Assembly (NCBI GenBank): GCA_025345505.1
Contig: JANVCC010000076.1
Coordinates: 11,851,832-11,915,831 of the forward strand
Reading direction: 5' to 3'
Length of the DNA: 64,000 bases
Source: Todiramphus chloris collaris
Lineage: Eukaryota > Chordata > Aves > Coraciiformes > Alcedinidae
The notes beneath the pieces are model-generated. The model worked only from the letters and a program-made list of their open reading frames with translations. It had not been told where the DNA came from and did not search any database. The position numbers and the translations under genes were made by a program. Below are positions 38,901 through 46,900 of this stretch, in pieces. Every line of letters starts with the position of its first letter. The first letter of the stretch is position 1.

Positions 38901-41900
38901 GATTTTTCAACATAATTTAATTTTGCCTGAAGTATAATTTTTGTAACGATAGATACCTGATCATGCATTCACTTCTCAATACCCCTGGAGACAGATTTCA
39001 TGCTGACCATTCAAATTAGTATTATCATGCAAGTACTAACAAGACTGACTAGGAATAACTAAGTTATGTGTAGGTGTGAGAACCATAATGATTCTGATAA
39101 ATTCCCACGTTACAAACCAACCTGCTTGATTTGATTCAGTACTTACTTTAATGGGAGCAAGGTGATTTAAGAGGATTTTTTTTCTTGATACTGTTTTGCC
39201 TCATGGAAACTATATAAAAGCTATTTGTAATAATGGTAATTTACTATAACATATTTAGATCTGGAGTAGAGGTAAGAGAGGGAAGCCAAGTTTAATAACC
39301 GGGAGCATTATTTTGTCTTCATTTCATTGAAGGGGTTTTCAAAGCCTGGGAGACCTTCCAGAGGTATATGATAAACTTTTGGATTAATCTTATAGACTGC
39401 TACATTTGTCATTTTTCTTGTCTATATAGGGTCATGGACACCTATGTGATGGATTACTTATGTATACAGAGGATTATAAAATATTTTCCATCTCAGTTGC
39501 CTCTAGTATCTTCAGGCCATGTATCTAGTTTCAACCTTGGTGAAGATAATTAAGCCCCCAGGCAAACCAAATTAGGATTTATTTTAAGGGTTTTTTTTAA
39601 ATCCACTCACAGTTGTACATATGGTATCTTTTATGTTTCTTTGCTCCTGTTTTTCTTTAACGTAGCCTTGTGCTTGCTGGAATCTTAAAAGTGTAAAACA
39701 GAAGAAGGGTATGAAAGCAGTAGAGTGACTTCCTTACATTGTGTGGTTCTCTAAAACTGACATGAATCAAAATTTAATCACTGTGCCTCGAAACTATTGT
39801 ATGATTTTACTCTGATGTGTGCTTTTTTGTTTTGTTTTGTTTCCCTCTCAGGCCAAACAAACAAAATAGCCAAGGAGGCAGCCAATAGATGGACTGGTGT
39901 GTATGCATTTACATTGCTTAGCATAGCTTCAGACTAGAGCAATCTCAGTAAAAGACTTATGCATTGTTAAGAATTTTAAATGTGATTAGGACTTAATGTA
40001 GGATAGCCCTCAGTTATAAAAACATGCAGAAATACATTTTGCTTATAAAGTACCATGATTCAAAAAATTAATACATTTTCACAGTTTAGTTACTGAACGT
40101 ACTTCACGTCACATATTTGCTCTTTTGGTCCTGTCTTGTGCACCATATGAAAACTTGCAGCTTATTTTCTTGGTCAAGTTAAAATCTCTTAAGATAAGGA
40201 AAACATTAATAGAAAGAGATTGGAAATGGTCGTGTCCAGGTAGTCAGAAACTTAATTCTTCTTTTCTGAAGTTTCATCTGTTTCTTGTCACTGTTAATAC
40301 TGGGAGCGAAGAGATGCAGCAACACAAAATCAGTAAAGAGAGAGCCAGGAGAGGAAGAATACAACCCTTTATTAATTTCTAACCCCTTTTTATATCCCCT
40401 AGCCCCATGGGGTGACTGGTCAGTGATCACCCATCTCCTAGGGTGATTGGCTAAAGTCCTACAGCACCCATTGCAAAATATTTTTCCAATGTGCCATAAA
40501 CAGAACTTAGCAAAACACCAGGTGTTGGTCCAGCTTACAAAAACCATCCTGCTGTTTCTCATAACACTGGTGAGAAAGGCAGGACTCTCACCAAATATTG
40601 TGAGACCCTGAGAAAATCCCTCTGCTAGCAGCTTTTCAGCATCCACAGTTTCTGAAGAGTGGAATGCTTTGTGGATCCTTATTGCTGCTGCCATATGCGG
40701 ATGCTAATATAAAGTAAGCATTTGCAAAACTGATTCATAAGCTTTGAGATGCAGGAAGAATGCTGCACCAACTTTGAGGAACGTTGCTGTGATAACACTT
40801 GTATGGAAGTTTAACTCAATTTTCTGTTGTTGCTTAGCTTTGCTGTATTTCTATATATTTCCATTTTGTAGCGCAAGTAACGTGTATGTCCTTTTTAAAT
40901 TATTTAGAATATTGTTTGTGACTTTATTTTGTTTAGAATTCAGCTACTCCTGATGGACTGCACGCTGTCATTGGATATGTCATAGTCTTTTAATTATTAT
41001 TATTTTGTATCTTCATTTGCACTGGGTTGTTCATATGGGGAAATAAAGTTATGTATTTAAAAATAACTTCTGGGAATACTGTTGTCAGGGCTTTCTACTG
41101 TTGATGACAAGTCTGTTGCTCTCAGGGTCCTGAGAGAGGCAGAGGAACTGTGCTGCAACCTGTAGAAAGTACTTCGCTACTGAGACAATTATGTTATATG
41201 CTGTAGCATATTTCTTTTGAAGAGATAGTTTTAAAAACAAATGTCTGGCAGTTAAAGGAAAGTAAATATTTCTAAGGTGTGCAGACACAGAGAACACTTC
41301 CTGTCTTAAGGAATGCCACAGTTTTTGGGTGTCAGGAATGATGTAGTGAGTTTCAATTAATACTGCAATGAAAAATGATGTTAAATTAAAGAGAATGTAC
41401 ATGCTACAGTAGTAGGAATGTGATGCTAAAAGAGATGACTTAAAGCTACTTGAATGTCTTTTTTTTTTAACTTTCAAACAAAAGGTGCATTATGTGAACA
41501 AATACAGGCAGGACTAGAAAGGACCTTTTAGTTAACTGATATTGGCAGTTGTAGACAGTCATACAGTAGGTATCTAGTTGAAAAAGGACCTATAAAATAT
41601 TTATTATGCATATTCACACTTGCAACGTCACTTTATAGCAGGCTTACAATGTAATTGTAGCTTTCAATCCTCTGATAGAAGAGGAGCAAGGAAAGATAAA
41701 GGTAACCTCCAAAAAGGAAGACATATTTTACTCACTACTGAGCAAAAGTACGTTATTAACTAAAGCCTCCTATTTTCTGTTCTAAATCTACTTAATGGGG
41801 TTCCTTACTATGTACCTTTTTCATATACATGTAGATAATGCAAATGGAACGATCTTGTTACAGCCAAGACTGTGATTCCTGCTTTACTAAATATTTAAAA

Positions 41901-42033
41901 TGAAGTATTTTTAATTTTGTTTACAGATAACATCTTTTCAATAAAGTCCTGGGCCAAACGTAAATTTGGATTTGAAGAAAGCAGAATTGACAAAAGTTTT
42001 GGAATCCCAGAAGATTTGGATTACATTGATTAG
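2730..42033 (+). CDS. MND1: MND1, meiotic nuclear division protein 1 (spliced, 8 coding exons)
   Basis: The coding segments are 2730-2732, 4315-4380, 5129-5186, 6963-7111, 22045-22119, 23886-24000, 39852-39896 and 41927-42033. Joined, they give 205 residues starting [20 protein letters not shown] and ending [10 protein letters not shown], which I recognise as MND1. I recall the human protein as the same length and very similar throughout. Family knowledge: MND1 pairs with HOP2 (PSMC3IP) in meiotic nuclei and stimulates DMC1- and RAD51-driven strand exchange between homologues. Domains: a winged-helix DNA-binding domain at about residues 12-75 ([12 protein letters not shown] at 66-77), a charged coiled coil at about 80-155, and a conserved C-terminal helical segment at about 157-205 ([24 protein letters not shown]). 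The frame stays open across all eight exons and every intron is GT-AG, so the gene looks intact. A germline expression pattern is inferred from the family. Confidence 0.97.
2733..4314 (+). other. MND1: MND1 intron 1
   Basis: Phase-0 intron of 1582 bp from GTAAGC to a poly-T tract and CTAG. Its first 250 bases belong to the CpG island; the rest is AT-rich. The open frame at 3531-3863 matches nothing known and is taken as chance. No transposable element was recognised. Confidence 0.9.
4315..4380 (+). CDS. MND1: MND1 coding exon 2 (residues 2-23)
   Basis: A 66-bp exon in phase 0 on both sides, encoding [20 protein letters not shown] then ET. The acceptor follows a long T tract (TTTTTCCTAG) and the donor is GTAAGT, close to consensus. 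It carries the basic N-terminal tail and the first helix of the winged-helix domain. Confidence 0.97.
4381..5128 (+). other. MND1: MND1 intron 2
   Basis: Phase-0 intron of 748 bp from GTAAGT to TTGCACAG. It is unique-looking sequence; I recognised no repeat or gene in it. Confidence 0.9.
5129..5186 (+). CDS. MND1: MND1 coding exon 3 (residues 24-42 and first base of 43)
   Basis: A 58-bp exon encoding [19 protein letters not shown] plus the first base of Thr43. Acceptor TTGCACAG, donor GTAAGT. It forms part of the winged-helix domain. The leftover base joins CC of exon 4 to make ACC, which keeps the frame and the conserved GIT-x-MSV motif. Confidence 0.97.
5187..6962 (+). other. MND1: MND1 intron 3
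   Basis: Phase-1 intron of 1776 bp from GTAAGT to TTGTTAG. Several short open frames on the minus strand (for example 5980-6198 and 6382-6591) have no recognisable protein features. No transposable element was recognised. Confidence 0.9.
6963..7111 (+). CDS. MND1: MND1 coding exon 4 (residues 43-92)
   Basis: A 149-bp exon and the largest internal coding exon. It encodes [18 protein letters not shown] followed by [20 protein letters not shown], then the start of the coiled coil ([11 protein letters not shown]). This covers the recognition helix and wing of the winged-helix domain, and is the most diagnostic part of the gene. Donor GTAAAT is slightly off consensus. The frame happens to stay open upstream to an intronic ATG at 6875, but the acceptor at 6961-6962 and the family alignment set the exon edge. 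Confidence 0.98.
10613..10656. repeat. T/G-rich low-complexity tract
   Basis: GTTTG and GGG interrupted runs leading into a continuous T run of about 20 bases. This is low-complexity sequence in intron 4. Its length is likely to vary between individuals and assemblies. Confidence 0.85.
15068..15113. repeat. T/G-rich low-complexity tract
   Basis: T runs interrupted by G and TG, ending in a T run of about 20 bases, in MND1 intron 4. There is no sign of a retroposed body next to it. Confidence 0.85.
15529..15610. repeat. T-run/G-run tract (GGGG, GGG, GG, GGGG)
   Basis: Long T runs are separated by G runs at about 15538-15541 (4 G), 15551-15553 (3 G), a GG pair near 15569, and 15577-15580 (4 G), all on the transcribed-sense strand. 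It is low-complexity sequence; the spaced G runs are noted under findings. Confidence 0.85.
20990..21060. repeat. T/G-rich low-complexity tract
   Basis: TTGTTGTTGTTTGGG followed by repeated GTTTTGGTTTTTT units and a final CTTCTTCC stretch. Low-complexity sequence near the 3' end of intron 4. Confidence 0.85.
21193..21236. repeat. 22-bp tandem duplication
   Basis: The unit TCATGAAGAGTTTCCAAAGT plus TT occurs twice head to tail (21193-21214 and 21215-21236) with no mismatch that I can see. It looks like a recent local duplication in intron 4. Confidence 0.88.
21868..21970. repeat. AT-rich low-complexity patch
   Basis: Nearly pure A/T with TATAAATATA-type repeats about 75-180 bases upstream of the exon 5 acceptor. 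No other function is visible. Confidence 0.7.
22045..22119 (+). CDS. MND1: MND1 coding exon 5 (residues 93-117)
   Basis: A 75-bp exon in phase 0 on both sides, encoding [20 protein letters not shown] then GREDT. Acceptor TTTACCAG, donor GTAAGT. It forms part of the coiled coil that pairs with HOP2. As a multiple of three it could be skipped without a frameshift. Confidence 0.96.
22120..23885 (+). other. MND1: MND1 intron 5
   Basis: Phase-0 intron of 1766 bp from GTAAGT to ATCCTCAG. It has an A/C-rich stretch near 23107-23140. No gene or transposable element was recognised. Confidence 0.9.
23886..24000 (+). CDS. MND1: MND1 coding exon 6 (residues 118-155 and first base of 156)
   Basis: A 115-bp exon encoding [20 protein letters not shown] and [18 protein letters not shown], plus the first base of Arg156. 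Acceptor CCTCAG, donor GTAAGT. The long charged heptad-like stretch continues the coiled coil, and the CDPxVVEE motif matches MND1 as I recall it. Confidence 0.97.
25367..25420. repeat. T/G-rich low-complexity tract
   Basis: T runs broken by GGGG, GG and G on the + strand in intron 6. Low-complexity sequence. Confidence 0.8.
28462..28515. repeat. T/G-rich low-complexity tract
   Basis: GTTTGGGGTTTGG followed by T runs separated by A, GC and GGG, in intron 6. Low-complexity sequence. Confidence 0.8.
30530..30775 (+). mobile_element. CR1 LINE, 5'-truncated 3' end
   Basis: This matches the conserved 3' end of avian CR1 in sense orientation. In order it has ACATAAGGAAAAACTTTTTC, then GAGCAGGCTGCCCAGAGGAT, TCTGGAGACATTTAAAACCC, GGTTGGACTAGATGATCTTT and CCCTTCCAACCC, with a terminal GTGATTCTGTGA that resembles CR1 3' octamers. 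It is heavily 5'-truncated, as is usual for CR1, and carries no reverse transcriptase. It lies in MND1 intron 6 in the same direction as the gene. Confidence 0.92.
31940..32730 (+). mobile_element. Old, diverged CR1-like LINE body fragment
   Basis: Scattered blocks follow the order of the CR1 ORF2 C-terminal region and 3' end as I remember it: ATTAATGAGCTGGATAATAG, then GGTGATGAAAG, GGGGGAGGATTTGAAGAAG with GTGGTTATAGTAG, GTATTGGTGAGGGTTTAGCT, GGCAAAAAGTAATAGCCTTA, and finally CTGGGAAGGCTGTAAAAACT with TTAAAAACAGGCTACAGAAA. Between blocks it is heavily mutated, with no open frame. The divergence suggests an insertion much older than the other CR1 copies here, perhaps from the early bird or amniote lineage. 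A short stretch just upstream (about 31888-31940) resembles another CR1 3' tail and may be a second old copy. Confidence 0.72.
37784..37883. other. Assembly gap, 100 N
   Basis: Exactly 100 N, the usual placeholder for a scaffold gap of unknown size, inside MND1 intron 6. Open frames crossing it are meaningless. The flanks are ordinary-looking and do not show what is missing. Confidence 0.99.
39852..39896 (+). CDS. MND1: MND1 coding exon 7 (residues 156-171, split codons at both ends)
   Basis: A 45-bp exon that completes Arg156, encodes [14 protein letters not shown] and gives the first base of Asp171. Acceptor CCTCTCAG. The donor is G followed by GTGTGTATG, which departs from GTRAGT. The KEAANRW motif and the rejoined frame make the call secure. 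Exon phase is 1 at both ends, so skipping would keep the frame. Confidence 0.95.
40280..40285. repeat. Target-site duplication, left copy
   Basis: GTTTCT directly before the LTR, identical to the six bases directly after it (40648-40653). Six-base duplications are typical of several avian endogenous retrovirus groups, including ERVK-like elements. Confidence 0.85.
40286..40647 (-). mobile_element. Solo LTR of an endogenous retrovirus (probably ERVK-like)
   Basis: A 362-bp unit read on the minus strand starts TGTGGATGCTG and ends CAGTGACA, giving the TG...CA ends of an LTR. Exact 6-bp duplications (GTTTCT) flank it. On the minus strand it has a TATA-type box (complement of about 40388-40396) and, just downstream, an AATAAA signal (complement of 40368-40373), which is the expected U3-R order. 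No second LTR or internal region is present, so this is a solo LTR left by recombination. The intact flanking duplication suggests moderate to recent age. The ERVK assignment rests on the 6-bp duplication and the terminal TGT...ACA, and is tentative. The 162-codon minus-strand frame through it is not a gene. Confidence 0.85.
40648..40653. repeat. Target-site duplication, right copy
   Basis: GTTTCT directly after the LTR, matching 40280-40285 exactly. Confidence 0.85.
41927..42033 (+). CDS. MND1: MND1 coding exon 8 (last; residues 171-205 and stop)
   Basis: The exon begins AT, completing Asp171, then encodes [18 protein letters not shown] followed by [16 protein letters not shown] and a TAG stop at 42031-42033. 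Acceptor TTTACAG. This is the conserved C-terminal segment of MND1, including the DYID end I recall from other vertebrates. Confidence 0.98.
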
Positions 42034-42185
42034 CATTCAGCAGTTGATGGCTGACACAGTTGTACATAGTTTGTTAAATATTCTCAGTTGACATTTAAAT
42101 GTGTATCTGAATCCTCCCTAGACAGCTGACCACCCTTTAATTTGCAGGTTTCGTTAAAGCTAATAAAATTCTAAGAATATTTGAT
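42034..42185 (+). other. MND1: MND1 3' UTR
   Basis: A short 3' UTR runs from the stop codon to about 20 bases past the only nearby AATAAA. The exact cleavage site is not visible; the TTGATGCATTTCC stretch after 42180 is the likely area. Confidence 0.8.
42162..42167 (+). promoter_or_regulatory. MND1: Polyadenylation signal AATAAA of MND1
   Basis: Canonical AATAAA 129 bases after the stop codon, followed by a T-rich stretch (TTTCCTTTTTTCCCTTG at about 42190) that can serve as the downstream element. Confidence 0.85.
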
Positions 42186-43874
42186 GCATTTCCTTTTTTC
42201 CCTTGTACTCTCTGGACAGTAAATCTCCTGGTTACTCTGTGAGACAGACTAAGAATGTACAGGTGTAGTAGGGAATAATTATCACAAAGTCCTGAGACTG
42301 GTTTTCACTCTTCTTTTGCTTAACTAGAAGGAGCACTAAAAGCTCCAGGGATTTATGTTGAAGGCTATGGAGTGGAAATAACAAAGGACAATATGGGATA
42401 GAATTAATTTTTCTGGCATCTTACCAATGAAATAGAAAAGGGGCATGATCCATTAATGGAGGACAGTGAGACGATAAGGTTATGAGCAGAAAGGCTGAGG
42501 TCTGATTTCAAGTTGTTCTTTATTGTGTTGATAGAACTGCTTGTAAATTTAGTGACAAAATTTTGTTTGTTGTTGGAAAATATGAGTTCATCAGTACCTG
42601 TTCCAGCGAATGTTCTGGATTTGACGGTGATCAGGAAAGCTTCTCAGGTCAAGATTGTCACTGCGTGGGAGACGGAACAAAGAGCACCCATCCATCCATT
42701 TGCACCACAGTGCACCAAGATCTAGGATGCTCATCTAGGATGAGAGTCTGAATTCAGCTTGCTGTTCAAAATCAAGCGCCTTTGGGTTCATGCTCATTTT
42801 CAATTTCAGGCTAAAAAAGCAGCCAACTGAAATAATAACAAATTTCAGAATGCCTCATTTTGGTTTGGTGAAATTTCCCAAGCACCTTGCTTTCTATCAG
42901 CTTCTGGTTTCTAGCTCTTATCAGCGCGTGGCTACAGAGAGGTGGAGACTGGTCTCCTGCCTCCCACAGCTATGGATTGCAAGGCAGCATTTCTGCTCTA
43001 CAGCTCCGGAGGAGATAAGCTTTACCTTTAGGAGGCAGGCAGCCCTGCTGCAAGGTAGATACGTGTATCACTTGAAAGTGCCAGCCTGCCTTTTATGTAG
43101 CCTCTGATGAGAGAAGCACTGAAAAGATGACATTTAGCTGGAGATAGGCTCAGAAGACTGTCTCCTGTGACCTTTCCAATGACAGTTTCCTAGCAGTTCA
43201 GTGAGTGCTAAAATCCAGGTATTTAAGGTGTGCCCCTGGCTAATGTCATCCTATCTCTATTGTCACCTCATGCCTATGAAGACAACGAAGTTATTGGGGA
43301 GATACCGAGTAGACTTTCCTCACACAGAGGCAGCCTACCAAACTATCTGTTGCCTAAGGAAAATGTATGTGATGACAGGCTCATAGTAAAATGTCACTGT
43401 GCTTACAGTTGCAGCATGGACATTTCCCTTGTGTGTTGGGAAAGCTTTTCTTCCTAAGATGTCTAATGTTCAACATATAATGTGTTATGAATTGAGTAAC
43501 AGCTTACCAGCTACCGGCTGGTAAAAGCATAATGCCAGCAGGTGGTATTGAGCTGAATGCAGTGTTTCTTCCCAGGAATCCTGGCTTTTGCCCTGTGGGT
43601 GCAGTGCCTTGCACCAAAGCTAAGTGGTGGTGCCAAACCTAAGTACTGGTGCGCATGTAGCTTGGGTGGTTGGTCTTACTCCAGGATTTTGTGCTGCAAA
43701 ACACTAAAGAAAGAGCTTTTTCTGTTGTTTGAGGAATATCTCTCTTAAGTGATGCTTGATGGTTTTATTTGCTAAATGTTTGATTTTTCATGGATCTATT
43801 TTGTACCACCTGACAGGCATCAGAAGCTCCTTGGCACATGTACATTTCAGAGTATGTATCTGCCACACATGCGA

Positions 43875-43916
43875 GATGATGATGAGGATGATGATGATGA
43901 GTAAGATGAGGATGAC
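43875..43916. repeat. Imperfect (GAT)n microsatellite
   Basis: GATGATGATGAGGATGATGATGATGA followed by a degraded continuation (GTAAGATGAGGATGAC). About 13 imperfect units. Confidence 0.85.
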
Positions 43917-46900
43917 AACTCAAAAAACTTATTCATATGAAGGAATGTTGAACATGTGAATTTCTTGACAGTTTCTACACTTTCACATGGCTGAACTTCT
44001 ACTTGTCAAGGAGTCGGGTAATTTTATGGCCTGTAGCAGTTGGTGCACTTCTACTACTAACAAGACTTCTGATACTTGTGGGGATAAGGGTTTCTTACTT
44101 ATTTCTACTGCTTTGGCTCCTTTCCAAATTCAAGAAGGAAATGAAGATGACTAGCTATGTGAGTTAAGCTGCAATATTATAGCTTCCTGTCTGTAGGGTG
44201 AAAACGCTGTGGACTGTAGTAAAACCATTACATAAATAGCAGCTAAATAACTGTACCTGAGGTGGACTTGCTTAGAGATGCTACAGTCAGCCAGCATGAG
44301 AGATACTGTTAACATGCCAAATACAGCCCTCATGCTTTGGACAAAGAACTTAGTTCAAACACAAGGAAATTCTAGCAATATAATTTTCTGTAGTCTTGCT
44401 TTTATTTTACAGGTACAGGATAGGACACAGACATGCAGTTCTGCTTCTGCCTTCTACTTCTGGCGTTAGTTAGCAGTCCTGGTGGGAGAATGCATCTCCT
44501 CGTGTAAGGACAACAGTTTTGGAACAGCCAGAACAGGAATTTCAGCTGAAAGGAGGCCGGGAAGAAGCAGCACATTATCAGAAACTAATGCTTATTTCTC
44601 TAGTGGAATTGATTTATTTTTTGCTACCTTTCTCATGATTCTGCATGTTTAGTGTAGATGAGTTTCAACAGGAAACACAAATCCCAGATGCTTTCTGAAA
44701 CAAGAGGAGACAATTTGTTTGTCTTGAATATTCCAAGACACTTTCAGACTGCTTCATCTATTCGTTTTTGGAAGCTTTTCTTTTTAAAGAGGTAGAAAAC
44801 CATGTATGATTATGTGGTTTGAGATATGTGTACTGTTTAATTTTTAAGAGAAGCTGAGAATTTTGTTTTCTGCTGAGTTAAAAGTTGCCATCAGCTAAAA
44901 TGATCTTCCTTCTGGAGTGTTTTTGGCTATTGGACAAACGTGAAAACAGTCAATCTAATTTTGTGTCCAAGGTGGTTTCTTCAGAGCTTTCCTGAGATAG
45001 AATCTGGGATATTTCTAAAGAATCTAACACGAAAATGGTGGGGTTTAAAGGCTCACTTCTGCTGTCACTCTTGTGGTTATGTCACAGCTATATTATGTAT
45101 ATGTCTTCCTCTTTTTTTTTTTTTTTCTCTTTCTTCTGCCTTGTAGGTTTTTTTGCCCATGTAAGGCAAATATTTTCAACTGTTACAGCTAAGACAGGAG
45201 GTCAGGCCCTTATTACAATTGAGGTTTATATTTAAAGCAGCTACTAGTACAAAGTGTGAAAATCAAAGGTAATTGTTTTTAGCAGAGTCTGCAGCTTCGA
45301 CAGGAGCAGTATCAGGTTCAGCTTTTCCAAATAATCTCATGAGAAGTTAATCACCACAGTACCAGGCTGAGGTGTTGAGTAAATCTACTCTTTGAGTTGA
45401 TTAGCCACTGTGAGGCAAACCTAGACACAGGAGAAAATATTTGTACTTGATCTACTTAAAAACTTTACCAGTTTAAAGAAAGTTTGCTGACTGTATCTGC
45501 CCTGAAATAACCTGTTCTTCCTCAGCTTTTAACTAGCCAAGAATAGACTCTTGTGCTCCTTTTGTTGTACACCCAGAGCATTAAAATGTTAACAGTCACA
45601 AGCGTTTAGGTTTTGGCATAATTCAGCTGCTAAACCTTCATTAATGCATCCTCTGAAATGCTACTTTTGGGGGTGTAGTAACTTATGTGTTTTAAAAGGG
45701 AAAATCAAGGCTCAAGCAGACAGCACTGTGATGCTGGGACTGAGTGGCAAATCTGGAACTGAAACTTAGTGAGAAAATGATGGGAAAAGAAACCCAACCT
45801 GTGAAGGTGACTAAGAATTTTGATGCAAGAGCTCCTTGTTCTGGCCAAGAGTTCTGTCACCCAGACATATTTCCACTAGTCAGATGATATGGTGCTTATC
45901 TTCACCTTGCTCCTTGTAGTGTTGAGGTTTGTATGATTATGTTTTATGTCATTTCACTCTCCTTTTCCCTCCTGGTGTTCTTAAATTTCACAGTGAATTT
46001 CAGACAAATTTAGTCTGAAGGACTGTGGTGCAAATTTGTGATTTATCTGTTCTGCTTGCCGGCCTGCCTCATGAACGCAGGCTTTCCCTTTCCTTCCTCC
46101 AGTTCAGGGACCTGAGAAAAGGTAGAGTATGCTGGTGGTGGGAGGATGAAGGAAAAATGTCGATGGAAAAGACCTGGAATTATTTGGTGCCTGTTGGTGG
46201 TGGAGTTTGGGTGGGGGTCTGGCAGCATTGCTGGGGCTGAGATGGGACCATTGCAGTTGGAAGGAACAGGGATCTAGGAAAATGGTCTCTTGGCAGCCTG
46301 ACTTCATTACTTCTGCTGCTCATGGAGCTATGATTATTATTAGTCTGGGGGTTTGTGGCACTGTAAATTTACACAATGAGTTGCTGAGCCAGGAATTAGA
46401 TGTCTTGCCTGCTCTAGACAACCAGCACATCCCAGAAGTGCACCTGCCTGGTGGCTTCAACAGCTGAAGTCTTTGGTGTCACACAGGTGACTGGAGTCTT
46501 CCCTTTTCAGTTGGCTGTCATTGAGATAAAATGCTCATGTAAATATTCCTGTGCTTAAGGGGTCTGCCTTCACAGCAGTGATAGCCTTTTCATCAGCTTT
46601 CTTTTCTCCTTGTCACTTCTGCTATTTCTCTTCCTTCACAGTCATTTTCCTTTCAGATCTGCTTACAGAAAGTACATAGACTGAACAAGCAACATACTGC
46701 AGTCTGTACAGATGGTCATCTCTCTTACTCCTCCTCTTGCTGACAGGCCTGTCAGCACACACACCTTCCAGTGAACAGGCATACAGGGAGGCAAGCATCT
46801 ATACATTAGACGTGCCTCTTTAAACTGTATGTGCAGGTTAAGACGGCAGAAATGGCTGTGAACGCCACCACAAGCACCACTGGACTTTTCAGGGTCACTT

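Larger units (their letters stand above)
24001..39851 (+). other. MND1: MND1 intron 6 (15.9 kb, contains an assembly gap)
   Basis: Phase-1 intron from GTAAGT to CTCTCAG. It contains T/G tracts near 25367-25420 and 28462-28515, a clear CR1 3' end (30530-30775), an old CR1 body (31940-32730), and a 100-N gap (37784-37883), so its true length is unknown. Open frames up to about 134 codons have no family match. The rest is AT-rich sequence with nothing I can name. Confidence 0.9.
39897..41926 (+). other. MND1: MND1 intron 7
   Basis: Phase-1 intron of 2030 bp from GTGTGT to TTTACAG. It contains a solo LTR on the minus strand (40286-40647). An AATAAA near 41041 is probably not used, because the final exon lies beyond it. 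Confidence 0.9.

Noticed and set aside
40206-40694. 162-codon minus-strand open frame, the longest in the window
   Set aside because: It runs through the solo LTR and both flanks, crosses the LTR ends and has no protein family features. It is a chance frame.
41041-41046. AATAAA in intron 7 as an alternative MND1 poly(A) site
   Set aside because: Single hexamers are common in AT-rich introns, and nothing else supports early termination.
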